Under the pieces are notes generated by a model. That model ran no database searches. It had not been told where the DNA came from and worked only from the letters and a program-made list of their open reading frames with translations. A DNA stretch of 64,000 nt from Streptomyces bungoensis (GTDB lineage: Bacteria > Actinomycetota > Actinomycetes > Streptomycetales > Streptomycetaceae). The stretch covers positions 89,393 to 153,392 of the forward strand of contig NZ_KQ948858.1 of assembly GCF_001514215.1 (NCBI RefSeq), read 5' to 3'. Position numbers and translations under genes: made by a program. Positions 42,061-50,345 of this stretch are shown in pieces; position 1 is the stretch's first letter; every line of letters starts with the position of its first letter.

Positions 42061-43077
42061 TTACGACTCCGCCAGGATCTGTCCGACGTACCGTGCCACT
42101 GCGCGTACCGCTCCCATCGTTCCCGGGTAGTCCATGCGGGTCGGTCCGACCACGCCGAGCTTGGCAACCGCCTCGCCGCCCGAACCGTAACCGACCGACA
42201 CCACGGAGGTGGAGTTGAGTCCCTCGTGGGCGTTCTCGTGCCCGATGCGCACCATCACGCCCGGATCCTTCGCCTCGCCGAGGAGCTTGAGAAGCACGAC
42301 CTGCTCCTCCAGAGCCTCCAGGACGGGGCGGATCGTGAGGGGGAAGTCGTGCCCGAAGCGGGTGAGATTGGCGGTGCCGCCGATCATCAGCCGCTCCTCG
42401 TTCTCCTCGACCAGTGTCTCCAGCAGAGTGGAGAGCACCGTGGAGACCGTACCGCGGTCCTCGGCCTCGAACGCATCCGGCAGGTCCTCGACCAGCTTCG
42501 GCACGTCGGTGAACCGGCGGCCCGCGACCCGGCTGTTCAGCCGCGCGCGCAGATCCGCCAGCGAGGACTCGCCGAACGGCGCCGGGCAGTCGACCATCCG
42601 CTGCTCCACCCGGCCCGTGTCCGTGATCAGCACCAGCATCACGCGCGCGGGAGCCAGCGGGAGCAGCTCCACGTGGCGCACGGTGGACCTGGTCAGGGAC
42701 GGGTACTGCACGACGGCGACCTGCCGGGTGAGCTGCGCGAGCAGCCGCACCGTCCGGGCCACCACGTCGTCGAGGTCGACGGCGCCGTCGAGGAAGTTCT
42801 GGATCGCCCGCCGCTCGGGCGCGGTCATCGGCTTGACGCCCGCGAGCTTGTCCACGAACAGACGGTAGCCCTTGTCGGTGGGGATGCGCCCGGCACTGGT
42901 GTGCGGCTGCGCGATGTACCCCTCGTCCTCCAGGGCCGCCATGTCGTTGCGCACGGTCGCCGGGGAGACGCCGAGGTTGTGCCGCTCGGTGAGCGCCTTG
43001 GAACCGACCGGCTCCTCGGTGCCCACGTAGTCCTGGACGATGGCGCGCAGCACCTGCAGCCTGCGTTCACTCAGCAT
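42061..43077 (-). CDS. hrcA: heat-inducible transcription repressor HrcA
   Basis: A 338-residue repressor of class I heat-shock genes. The N-terminal winged helix (LSERRLQVLRAIVQDYVGTEEPVGSKALTERHNLGVSPATVRNDMAALEDEGYI) binds CIRCE; the rest is a GAF-like dimer domain. GroEL helps it fold. A CIRCE copy lies 49 bases upstream, so the hrcA-dnaJ2 operon is autoregulated. Confidence 0.96.
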   Translation of the reverse strand: MLSERRLQVLRAIVQDYVGTEEPVGSKALTERHNLGVSPATVRNDMAALEDEGYIAQPHTSAGRIPTDKGYRLFVDKLAGVKPMTAPERRAIQNFLDGAVDLDDVVARTVRLLAQLTRQVAVVQYPSLTRSTVRHVELLPLAPARVMLVLITDTGRVEQRMVDCPAPFGESSLADLRARLNSRVAGRRFTDVPKLVEDLPDAFEAEDRGTVSTVLSTLLETLVEENEERLMIGGTANLTRFGHDFPLTIRPVLEALEEQVVLLKLLGEAKDPGVMVRIGHENAHEGLNSTSVVSVGYGSGGEAVAKLGVVGPTRMDYPGTMGAVRAVARYVGQILAES

Positions 43078-43125
43078 CCGCGCGCACCTCCAGCATCCGG
43101 TCCCTCGGCCCTCCGGGTCACCCGC

Positions 43126-43152
43126 CTGGCACTCTGCGTCCCTGAGTGCCAG
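43126..43152. promoter_or_regulatory. CIRCE operator
   Basis: CTGGCACTC-n9-GAGTGCCAG, a perfect inverted repeat of nine bases with the canonical nine-base spacer. The consensus is TTAGCACTC-n9-GAGTGCTAA; only the outer bases differ, symmetrically. It is placed for HrcA repression of its own operon. Confidence 0.95.
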
Positions 43153-43240
43153 CGTTCCCCGGCCCAGTGTACGGCCGTGGGGTACTCACCGGGCAAGGTC
43201 GGTCCCCGCTCGCCGCCCCGGCTACCGCTAGCGTCGCGGT

Positions 43241-43963
43241 ATGACGGTGACTTGGGAAGAGCTGGGGTGGGAGCGGCTGGCCGCCGGGGTGGGGCGGTGC
43301 CGGCTGCCCGGCTGGGACTGCACCGCTGGGCTGGTCGTCGGGGACGGCACGGCCCTGGCGGTGGACGCCGGCTCGAGCCTCGCGGAGGGCGCCCGGGTGC
43401 GGGAGGCGGCGCAGCGGCTCGCCGGCCGCCGTGTGACCCATCTCGCGCTCACCCACCCCCATTTCGACCACGTCCTCGGCGCGCCCGCGTTCGCCGGGGC
43501 GCAGGTGTACGCGGCGGTGGGCATGGACGCGGTGTTCGCCCAGGAGCGCGAGGAGCTGCGCCTGGACGCGGTCAGGAACGGGCTGCCGGTGGCCGATGCG
43601 GACGAGGCCGTCGACGCCCTGGTCCCGCCCCGCCACCTGGTCTCCGGCGAGTGGACCCTCGACCTCGGGGGCGGCCGGCAGGCGCTGCTGGCCAACGTGG
43701 GGCCCGGCCACACGGCCCACGACCTGGTGGTCCTGGTGCCCGGCGACCCGGAGGTGGTCTTCTGCGGCGACCTGGTCGAGGAGTCCGGCGCGCCCCAGGC
43801 GGGCCCGGACGCCGTACCGTCGCGCTGGCCGGACGCCCTGGACCGGCTGCTCGCGCTGGGCGGCGCGGACGCGCTGTACGTACCCGGTCACGGAGCGGTG
43901 GTCGACGCGGCCTTCGTCCGGCGCCAGCGCGACGAGCTGGCCGCGCGTTTCGGCGTGTCGTGA
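43241..43963 (+). CDS. MBL-fold metallo-hydrolase
   Basis: A 240-residue metallo-beta-lactamase-fold enzyme with the zinc motif LTHPHFDHVLGA (HxHxDH). Further ligands are His in VGPGHTAHD, the Asp in CGDLVEESGAP and the His in YVPGHGAVVD. No signal peptide. Divergent from hrcA. Substrate unknown. Confidence 0.9.
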   Translation: MTVTWEELGWERLAAGVGRCRLPGWDCTAGLVVGDGTALAVDAGSSLAEGARVREAAQRLAGRRVTHLALTHPHFDHVLGAPAFAGAQVYAAVGMDAVFAQEREELRLDAVRNGLPVADADEAVDALVPPRHLVSGEWTLDLGGGRQALLANVGPGHTAHDLVVLVPGDPEVVFCGDLVEESGAPQAGPDAVPSRWPDALDRLLALGGADALYVPGHGAVVDAAFVRRQRDELAARFGVS

Positions 43964-43997
43964 GCGAGCGCCCGGCGGTTCTCCTATCGTCACTCGA

Positions 43998-44867
43998 ATG
44001 CGCCCACCCGTCTCCCGCCACCGCCCTTCCCACGGGGGCCCTTCGGGCCCACGCCCTCGTGCGTACTCCGCCGACCTGACCCCTTCCTGGAAGAAGCCGA
44101 AGGCCGTGCCCGAGGTCCCGGCGGAGCCCGGTCTGGTGGTGGAGGAGCCCGCCAGCGGGTTCTGCGGCGCGGTGATCGGCTGCGAGGCGGGCACGGTGAC
44201 GCTGGAGGACCGCCACGGCAAGCACCGGGTGTTCCCGCTCCAGCCGGGCGGCTTCCTGCTGGAGGGCAGGACCGTCACCCTGGTCCGGCCGTCCGCCGGC
44301 CCGGTGCGGCCCGCCCGCACGGCCTCCGGCTCGGTGGCCGTCCCGCAGGCCCGCGCGCGCGTGGCCCGCGCCGGCCGCATCTACGTCGAGGGCCGGCACG
44401 ACGCCGAGCTGGTCGAGAAGGTGTGGGGCGACGACCTGCGCGTCGAGGGCGTGGTGGTCGAGTACCTGGAGGGCGTGGACGACCTGCCGTCGATCGTGGC
44501 GGAGTTCGGGCCGGGCCCCGACGCCCGGCTCGGCGTCCTGGTGGACCACCTGCTGCCGGGCACCAAGGAGTGGCGCATCGCCGAGTCGGTGACCAGCGAG
44601 CACGCGCTGGTGGTCGGCCATCCGTACATCGACGTCTGGGAGGCGGTGAAGCCCTCCTCCGTGGGCATCCCGGCGTGGCCCACCGTGCCGCGCGGGCAGG
44701 ACTGGAAGACGGGCGTCTGCCGGGCCCTGGGCTGGCCGGAGAACACGGGCGCGGCCTGGCAGCACATCTTGTCGCGGGTGCGGTCGTACAAGGACCTGGA
44801 GCCGGAGCTGCTGGGCCGGGTCGAGGAGCTGATCGACTTCGTCACGGCCGGCCCGGGCGGCGCGTGA
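43998..44867 (+). CDS. DUF3097 domain-containing protein
   Basis: A protein of about 289 residues with the conserved actinobacterial DUF3097 pattern: SADLTPSWKKPK, AEPGLVVEEPASGFCGAVIG, RIYVEGRHDAELVEKVWGDDLR and the TOPRIM-like LVDHLLPGTKEWRIAE. The RIYVEGRHDAEL segment resembles a TOPRIM Glu strand, so nucleic-acid or nucleotide chemistry is possible. About 20 N-terminal residues before SADLTP are variable and the true start may be later. Confidence 0.8.
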   Translation: MRPPVSRHRPSHGGPSGPRPRAYSADLTPSWKKPKAVPEVPAEPGLVVEEPASGFCGAVIGCEAGTVTLEDRHGKHRVFPLQPGGFLLEGRTVTLVRPSAGPVRPARTASGSVAVPQARARVARAGRIYVEGRHDAELVEKVWGDDLRVEGVVVEYLEGVDDLPSIVAEFGPGPDARLGVLVDHLLPGTKEWRIAESVTSEHALVVGHPYIDVWEAVKPSSVGIPAWPTVPRGQDWKTGVCRALGWPENTGAAWQHILSRVRSYKDLEPELLGRVEELIDFVTAGPGGA

Positions 44868-44876
44868 GGCCCGCGC

Positions 44877-46118
44877 TCAGTCGACGAGGTCCCTGACCAC
44901 CGCGTCCGCCAGCAGCCGCCCCCGCAGCGTCAGCACGGCGTGTCCCCCCGCGTACGGCTCCTCCTGGAGGAGCCCGTCGGCCAGCGCGCGCCGGGAGGCC
45001 GCCAGGCCCTGCTCCTTCAGCAGCGACAGCGGGACCCCCTCCCGCAGCCGCAGCTCCAGCAGGATCCGCTCCACCCGGCGGTCCTCCCCGGTGAGGAGTT
45101 CGCGTCCGGCGCCCGGGGAGCGGCCGGCGGCGAGGGCCGCCGCGTACGCCCCCGGGTGCTTGACGTTCCACCAGCGCACCCCGCCCACGTGCGAGTGCGC
45201 GCCGGGTCCCGCGCCCCACCAGTCGGCGCCCCGCCAGTACAGCTCGTTGTGCAGGCACCGCCCGGCCCGCGAGGTGGCCCAGTTGGAGACCTCGTACCAG
45301 CCGTAGCCCGCCGCCGACAGCGTCTCCTCGGCGATCAGGTAGCGGTCGGCGTGGACGTCGTCGTCCGTCATCGGGACCTCGCCCCGGCGGATGCGGCGGG
45401 CGAGCTGGGTGCCCTCCTCGACGATCAGGGCGTAGGCGCTGACGTGGTCGGGTCCGGCGCCGATCGCCGCGTCCAGGGAGGCCCGCCAGTCGTCGTCGCT
45501 CTCCCCCGGCGTGCCGTAGATCAGGTCGAGGTTGACGTGGTCGAACCCGGCCGACCGCGCCTCCGCCACGCAGGCCTCGGGGCGGCCGGGGGTGTGGGTG
45601 CGGTCCAGGACCTGGAGCACGTGCCGCCTGGCGCTCTGCATCCCGAAGGAGATCCGGTTGAAGCCGCCCTCCCGGAGGGTGGCGAGGTACGCCGGGTCGA
45701 CGGACTCCGGGTTCGCCTCCGTGGTGATCTCCGCGTCCGGTGCCAGGCCGAACTCGTCGCGGATCGCCGCCAGCATCCGGACGAGGTCGCCGGCGGCCAG
45801 CAGCGTCGGCGTGCCGCCCCCGACGAAGACCGTGCGGACCTCGCGCGGGTCGTCGCCGAGCACCTTGCGGGCCAGGCGGACCTCGTCGGTCAGGGTGTCC
45901 GCGTAGTTGTCGCGGGAGGCGAGCACTCCGCCCGTGCCGCGCAGCTCGGTCGCGGTGTAGGTGTTGAAGTCGCAGTAGCCGCAGCGGGTCGCGCAGTACG
46001 GGACGTGCAGGTAGAAGCCGAGGGGCCGGCCGGCGGCCCCGGTGAGCGCGGAGGCGGGCAGCGCGCCGTCGGCGGGGACGGGCTCGCCGTCGGGGAGTGC
46101 GGAGGGCATGCCCTCCAT
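44877..46118 (-). CDS. hemW: radical SAM heme chaperone HemW
   Basis: A 413-residue radical-SAM protein with HVPYCATRCGYCDFN (CxxxCxxC) for the 4Fe-4S cluster, then FVGGGTPTLL and ITTEANPESV. It lacks nothing typical of HemW, which carries heme to respiratory enzymes; older annotation as coproporphyrinogen oxidase HemN is usually wrong for this type. A second ATG three codons in has a better GGAGGG site. Confidence 0.9.
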   Translation of the reverse strand: MEGMPSALPDGEPVPADGALPASALTGAAGRPLGFYLHVPYCATRCGYCDFNTYTATELRGTGGVLASRDNYADTLTDEVRLARKVLGDDPREVRTVFVGGGTPTLLAAGDLVRMLAAIRDEFGLAPDAEITTEANPESVDPAYLATLREGGFNRISFGMQSARRHVLQVLDRTHTPGRPEACVAEARSAGFDHVNLDLIYGTPGESDDDWRASLDAAIGAGPDHVSAYALIVEEGTQLARRIRRGEVPMTDDDVHADRYLIAEETLSAAGYGWYEVSNWATSRAGRCLHNELYWRGADWWGAGPGAHSHVGGVRWWNVKHPGAYAAALAAGRSPGAGRELLTGEDRRVERILLELRLREGVPLSLLKEQGLAASRRALADGLLQEEPYAGGHAVLTLRGRLLADAVVRDLVD

Positions 46119-46151
46119 TGTCCAGCACCGGCCGGGTCACCGGGCCCGGAG

Positions 46152-47981
46152 TCACTCGGCCTGGAGCACCAGCAGCGCCAGGTCGTCCTCGGGCCGGTCG
46201 CCGCCGAACTCGTGCACGAGGCGGCGGATCCGCTCCGCGATCAGTTCGGCGCTCAGGCCCGCGCAGCCGGACAGGGCCCGGGCGAGCCCGTCGCCGTCGT
46301 CGAACTGGCGGGAGCCGGAGCGCCGCTCGGTGACCCCGTCGGTGACGCAGAGCAGGCTGTCGCCGGGGCGCAGCTCGATGGTCTCGCTGGTGTAGGTCTC
46401 GTCCTCGACGACGCCGAGCAGGGTCTGCGGCCGGGCGGCCGTGCGGACGTCGCCGTCGGGGCCGAGGACCAGCGGCAGGGGGTGCCCGGCGGAGGCGAGC
46501 GTGCAGCGGACGCCGCCGCCCTCGCGGGGGGCCAGCTCGCCGTAGAGCAGGGACAGGAAGCGGGTCTGCGGGCCGTCGCCGGGCAGCAGGGGCCGCCCGG
46601 CCACCAGGGCGCGGGCGGCGGCGTCCGCGGCCTCCGTGGCGTCGTCCAGCAGGAGCTGGTTGAGCCGGTCGAGGACGTCGGCGACCCGGTATCCCTCGCG
46701 GGCGAGGAGGCGCAGCCACGGCCGGGCGAGGCCGATCACGACCGCCGCCTCGGGGCCCTTGCCCTGGACGTCGCCGACGGCGAAGCACCAGCGGCCGTCG
46801 CCGGCCGGGAACAGGTCGTAGAAGTCGCCGCTCGGGCCGCCCTGGTCGCGGGGCTCGTAGACGAGGGCGCTGCTCACCCCGGGGATCTCGGCGACGGCGC
46901 CGGGCAGCAGGCCGCGCTGCAGGACGGCGCTGATGGTGGCCTGCCGGGCGTACTGGCGGGCCGCGCCGATGGCCAGCGCCACCCGGCGGCCGAGGTCCTC
47001 GACCAGGCCGGTGATCTCGTCGGGGAAGCCGGCCGGTCCGCAGCGCCCGACGACCAGCGTGCCGAGCGGCCTGCCGCCCGCGATCAGCCGGTACGCCAGC
47101 GCCGTGCCGTCCGCGCCCTGCGGGCCGAGCGCGTCGCCGGGCCAGGGATGGGGCACCGGGCCGGAGCGCAGCCCGTCCCGGGGGCGGGGCGGGTCCTTCT
47201 CCAGGGCCCGGCCCAGTTCCTCGACGCGGTCCTCGCTGACGTGCCAGACCCGGGCCGGCGCGCCGGCGTCGGCGCCGCGCGCGGTCGCCTCGTCCTCCAG
47301 CCACATCGCGCACCAGTCGGCCAGCCGGGGCACCAGGAGCTGGCCGGTGAGGGCGGCGACCAGGTTCTCGTCGAGCTGCCCGGCGAGCAGGTCGGAGGCC
47401 TCGGCGAGGAAGGACAGCGCGCCCCGGCCGAGCCAGTCCCGGTCGGCTCCGGGGCGCTGCGGCTGCGGGGCGAGCGCCTCGGCGGTCTCCAGGGTGTGCT
47501 CCGGGCCGGGCCCGTCCGGGTCCGGGTCCGCCGTGCCGCCGGGGGGCAGCCGGGCCCACACCGTCTTGCCGCCGGCGCGGTAGGTGACGCCCCAGGACTC
47601 GGCCAGGGTGGCGACCAGGCGCAGGCCGCGTCCGTGGTCGGGGGTCTCGTACGGCGCCTCGCCGGGCGCGGGGTCCCGCGGGGCGCGCGCGGGGTGGCGG
47701 TCGCTCACCTCCACGACGAAGGAGCCGGCCGTCTCCAGGCGCCAGTCGACCTCCACGTCCGTGCCGGCGTGGACCACGGCGTTGGTGACGAGCTCGCTGA
47801 CGACCGCCGTGGCGTCGTCCACGAGCCGGGCGGGCACCTGCGGTCCCTCGGCCAGCCAGGCCCGCACCAGGGCCCGTGCGGAGCCCGGCGAGAAGGGGCT
47901 CCCGGGCAGGGTGGCGTGGCCCTGCGCCCGTTCGGCGTGGGCCTCGTTCTCCCGCTGCGTCGGTATGGCCGCCATGTCCAT
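46152..47981 (-). CDS. SpoIIE-type PP2C phosphatase fused to anti-sigma-like HATPase and GAF domains
   Basis: A 609-residue signalling protein. Domain order: an RsbW/SpoIIAB-like ATPase (about 25-150; VSELVTNAVVHAG as N box, DHGRGLRLVATLAESWG), a GAF-like sensor (about 185-345), and a PP2C/SpoIIE phosphatase (about 385-605) with GGPSGDFYDLF, FAVGDVQGKGPEAAVV and LLCVTDGVTERR. Kinase-like and phosphatase modules in one chain can in principle both phosphorylate and dephosphorylate an anti-anti-sigma factor. Streptomycetes have many such proteins; the partner is not encoded nearby. Confidence 0.9.
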   Translation of the reverse strand: MDMAAIPTQRENEAHAERAQGHATLPGSPFSPGSARALVRAWLAEGPQVPARLVDDATAVVSELVTNAVVHAGTDVEVDWRLETAGSFVVEVSDRHPARAPRDPAPGEAPYETPDHGRGLRLVATLAESWGVTYRAGGKTVWARLPPGGTADPDPDGPGPEHTLETAEALAPQPQRPGADRDWLGRGALSFLAEASDLLAGQLDENLVAALTGQLLVPRLADWCAMWLEDEATARGADAGAPARVWHVSEDRVEELGRALEKDPPRPRDGLRSGPVPHPWPGDALGPQGADGTALAYRLIAGGRPLGTLVVGRCGPAGFPDEITGLVEDLGRRVALAIGAARQYARQATISAVLQRGLLPGAVAEIPGVSSALVYEPRDQGGPSGDFYDLFPAGDGRWCFAVGDVQGKGPEAAVVIGLARPWLRLLAREGYRVADVLDRLNQLLLDDATEAADAAARALVAGRPLLPGDGPQTRFLSLLYGELAPREGGGVRCTLASAGHPLPLVLGPDGDVRTAARPQTLLGVVEDETYTSETIELRPGDSLLCVTDGVTERRSGSRQFDDGDGLARALSGCAGLSAELIAERIRRLVHEFGGDRPEDDLALLVLQAE

Positions 47982-48213
47982 GCGGCCAGGGTGACAGAGA
48001 GCCCGGATACATCAGCGCTGAGTCACCGAAGCGGGCAGCAATGAAGGGGAACTGTGCTACGGCGGCGCCAGAAGACGCACAGTTTCGGGCGGAGGCGGAC
48101 GCAAGCGGCCCCCGCGCGGGCGGGAGGCGCGAAGGGCGGGCGGGTGCGGGGACTGCCCGGCCCGGGCGGGACCCGGATCCGGTGGCAGTCCCCGACGGCC
48201 GTGCCCGGCCGGG

Positions 48214-50088
48214 TCAGGCCTCGCGGGTCCCCGCGTACATCTCGTCGATGAGGTGCTTGTACTCGCGCTCCACCACCGGCCGCTTCAGCTTCAGGCTGGG
48301 CGTGATCTCGCCGTGCTCCACGTCGAGGTCGCGCGGCAGCAGCCGGAACTTCTTGATGGTCTGCCAGCGCTGCAGGCCCTCGTTGAGCTCCCGGACGTAC
48401 CCGTCGACCATCTCGACGGTCTGCGGCGCGGCCACGACCTCGGCGTACGACCTGCCGTCGAGGCCGTTGTCCTTGGCCCACTGCAGGATCGAGGGCTCGT
48501 CGAGGGCGATGAGCGCGGTGCAGTAGTTCCGGTCGGCGCCGTGCACCAGGATGTTGGAGACGTAGGGGCACACCGCCTTGAACTGGCCCTCGACCTCGGC
48601 GGGGGCGACGTACTTGCCGCCGGAGGTCTTGATGAGGTCCTTCTTGCGGTCGGTGATCCGCAGGTAGCCGTCGGGCGAGAGTTCGCCGATGTCGCCGGTG
48701 TGGAACCAGCCGTCGGACTCCAGCACCTCGGCGGTCTTCTCGGGCTGCTGGTGGTAGCCCTCCATGATGCCGGGGCCGCGCAGCAGGACCTCGCCGTCGT
48801 CGGCGATGCGTACCTCGGTGCCGGGCAGCGGCTTGCCGACCGTGCCGGTGCGGTAGGCCTCGCCGGGGTTGACGAAGGAGGCCGCGGAGGACTCGGTGAG
48901 GCCGTAGCCCTCCAGGATGTGGATGCCGGCGCCGGCGAAGAAGTAGCCGATCTCGGGGGCGAGCGCGGAGGCGCCGGAGACGCAGGCGCGCAGCCGGCCG
49001 CCGAACGCCTCGCGGAGCTTGCCGTAGACGAGGGCGTCGGCGGCCTTGTGCTTCGCGGCCAGGCCGAAGGGCACGGCGTGGCTGCCGGTGCGCCGGAAGT
49101 TGTCCTGGCTCACCTTGGCGTACTCGCGGGCGACCTCGGCGGCCCACTGGAAGATCTTGTACTTGGCCGCGCCGCCCTCCCGGGCCTTGGCGGCGACGCC
49201 GTTGTAGACCTTCTCGAAGATGCGCGGCACGGCCGCCATGTACGTCGGCCGCACCACCGGGAGGTTCTCGATGATCTTGTCGACGCGGCCGTCGACGGCG
49301 GTGACGTGGCCGACCTCGATCTGGCCCGAGGTGAGCACCTTGCCGAAGACGTGCGCGAGCGGCAGCCACAGGTACTGCACGTCGTCCGCGGTGACCAGGC
49401 CGGTCGCGGCGATCGCCTTCGCCATGTAGGCCCAGTTGTCGTGCGGCAGGCGCACGCCCTTGGGGCGGCCGGTGGTGCCGGAGGTGTAGATGAGGGTGGC
49501 GAGCTGGTCCCGGGTGATCGCGCCGACCCGCTCCTTGATCAGCTCGGGGTGCTTCTCCAGATAGGCGGCGCCCCGCTGCTCCAGCTCGGTGAGGGTGGTC
49601 ACCCAGTCGCCGGTCTCGACACCGGCCGGGTCGATGACGACGACCTTGGTCAGCGCGGGCAGTTCGGCGCGCTTCTCCAGTGCCTTGGCGAGCTGGCCGG
49701 CGTCCTCGGCGATCAGCACCCGGCTCTCGGAGTCGGAGAGGATGAACGCGGACTCGTCGGCGTTGGTCTGCGGATAGACGGTCGTGGTGGCGCCGCCCGC
49801 GCACATGATGCCGAGGTCGGCGAGGATCCACTCCACCCGGGTGGAGCAGGCCAGAGCGACGCGCTGCTCCGGCTGGACGCCCAGTTCGATGAGGCCGGCG
49901 GCGATGGCGTAGACGCGCTCGGCCGCCTCGCCCCAGCTCAGCGACTTCCAGTCGTCGGGGCCCTGCCCCGAGGCCGGCGGCACCGGGTGGCGGTAGGCCT
50001 CGGCGTCCGGTGTGGCCGCGACGCGCTCCAGGAAGAGGGCCGCGACGGACGGCGGACGGTTCTCGATCAGGGTCTGTGTGTCGCTCAC
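48214..50088 (-). CDS. long-chain acyl-CoA synthetase (AMP-dependent)
   Basis: A 624-residue ANL-superfamily ligase that activates long-chain fatty acids to acyl-CoA. The P-loop is TLIYTSGTTGRPKGVRL, followed by EGYGLTESSAASFVNP and the core WFHTGDIGELSPDGYLRITDRKKDL. It matches the FadD15 type of actinobacteria. It stands alone with a 257-base upstream region that carries a palindromic operator candidate, so it is likely under a lipid-responsive repressor. Confidence 0.93.
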   Translation of the reverse strand: MSDTQTLIENRPPSVAALFLERVAATPDAEAYRHPVPPASGQGPDDWKSLSWGEAAERVYAIAAGLIELGVQPEQRVALACSTRVEWILADLGIMCAGGATTTVYPQTNADESAFILSDSESRVLIAEDAGQLAKALEKRAELPALTKVVVIDPAGVETGDWVTTLTELEQRGAAYLEKHPELIKERVGAITRDQLATLIYTSGTTGRPKGVRLPHDNWAYMAKAIAATGLVTADDVQYLWLPLAHVFGKVLTSGQIEVGHVTAVDGRVDKIIENLPVVRPTYMAAVPRIFEKVYNGVAAKAREGGAAKYKIFQWAAEVAREYAKVSQDNFRRTGSHAVPFGLAAKHKAADALVYGKLREAFGGRLRACVSGASALAPEIGYFFAGAGIHILEGYGLTESSAASFVNPGEAYRTGTVGKPLPGTEVRIADDGEVLLRGPGIMEGYHQQPEKTAEVLESDGWFHTGDIGELSPDGYLRITDRKKDLIKTSGGKYVAPAEVEGQFKAVCPYVSNILVHGADRNYCTALIALDEPSILQWAKDNGLDGRSYAEVVAAPQTVEMVDGYVRELNEGLQRWQTIKKFRLLPRDLDVEHGEITPSLKLKRPVVEREYKHLIDEMYAGTREA

Positions 50089-50133
50089 GACATCCTCCGG
50101 GCCCGCGACGGTGCGGCTGACAGTGCGGCTGGG

Positions 50134-50176
50134 TTAACTCACGGTGGGGTTCTGGGTGCTTGTTTAACTCGCGAGT
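50134..50176. promoter_or_regulatory. operator candidate upstream of acyl-CoA synthetase
   Basis: A perfect 10-base palindrome ACTCGCGAGT at 50167-50176, within TTAACTCGCGAGTAA. The left half TTAACTC recurs at 50134-50140, exactly 30 bases away (three helical turns) in the same orientation. Palindromes of this kind are typical of TetR-family repressors of fatty-acid genes. The binder is unknown. Confidence 0.5.
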
Positions 50177-50271
50177 AACTATCGAGCAGGGATCAGGGTA
50201 AGCCGCGACCGGCCGCTGCGTAAGGGGCCTCGGCCTGTCACTTTCCACGCACAGCGACCCTACGCACGCGT

Positions 50272-50305
50272 AGGGGCCCGCCGCACTTTCGCACGACGGG
50301 CCCCT
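50272..50305. terminator. hairpin between lepA and acyl-CoA synthetase genes
   Basis: Nine-base perfect inverted repeat AGGGGCCCG / CGGGCCCCT with a 16-base loop and a short T-run on the plus side. It lies just past the lepA stop on the minus strand and would end lepA transcription. Confidence 0.6.
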
Positions 50306-50345
50306 TTGGGTCCGGTTTGCCGACGTAACCCGCGGTTACCGGCGG

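Noticed and set aside
39958..44079. A 1373-codon open frame on the plus strand, antisense to the oxidoreductase, dnaJ2 and hrcA genes
   Set aside because: It is the mirror of well-supported genes and results from the absence of stops in GC-rich DNA; the translation has no family pattern.
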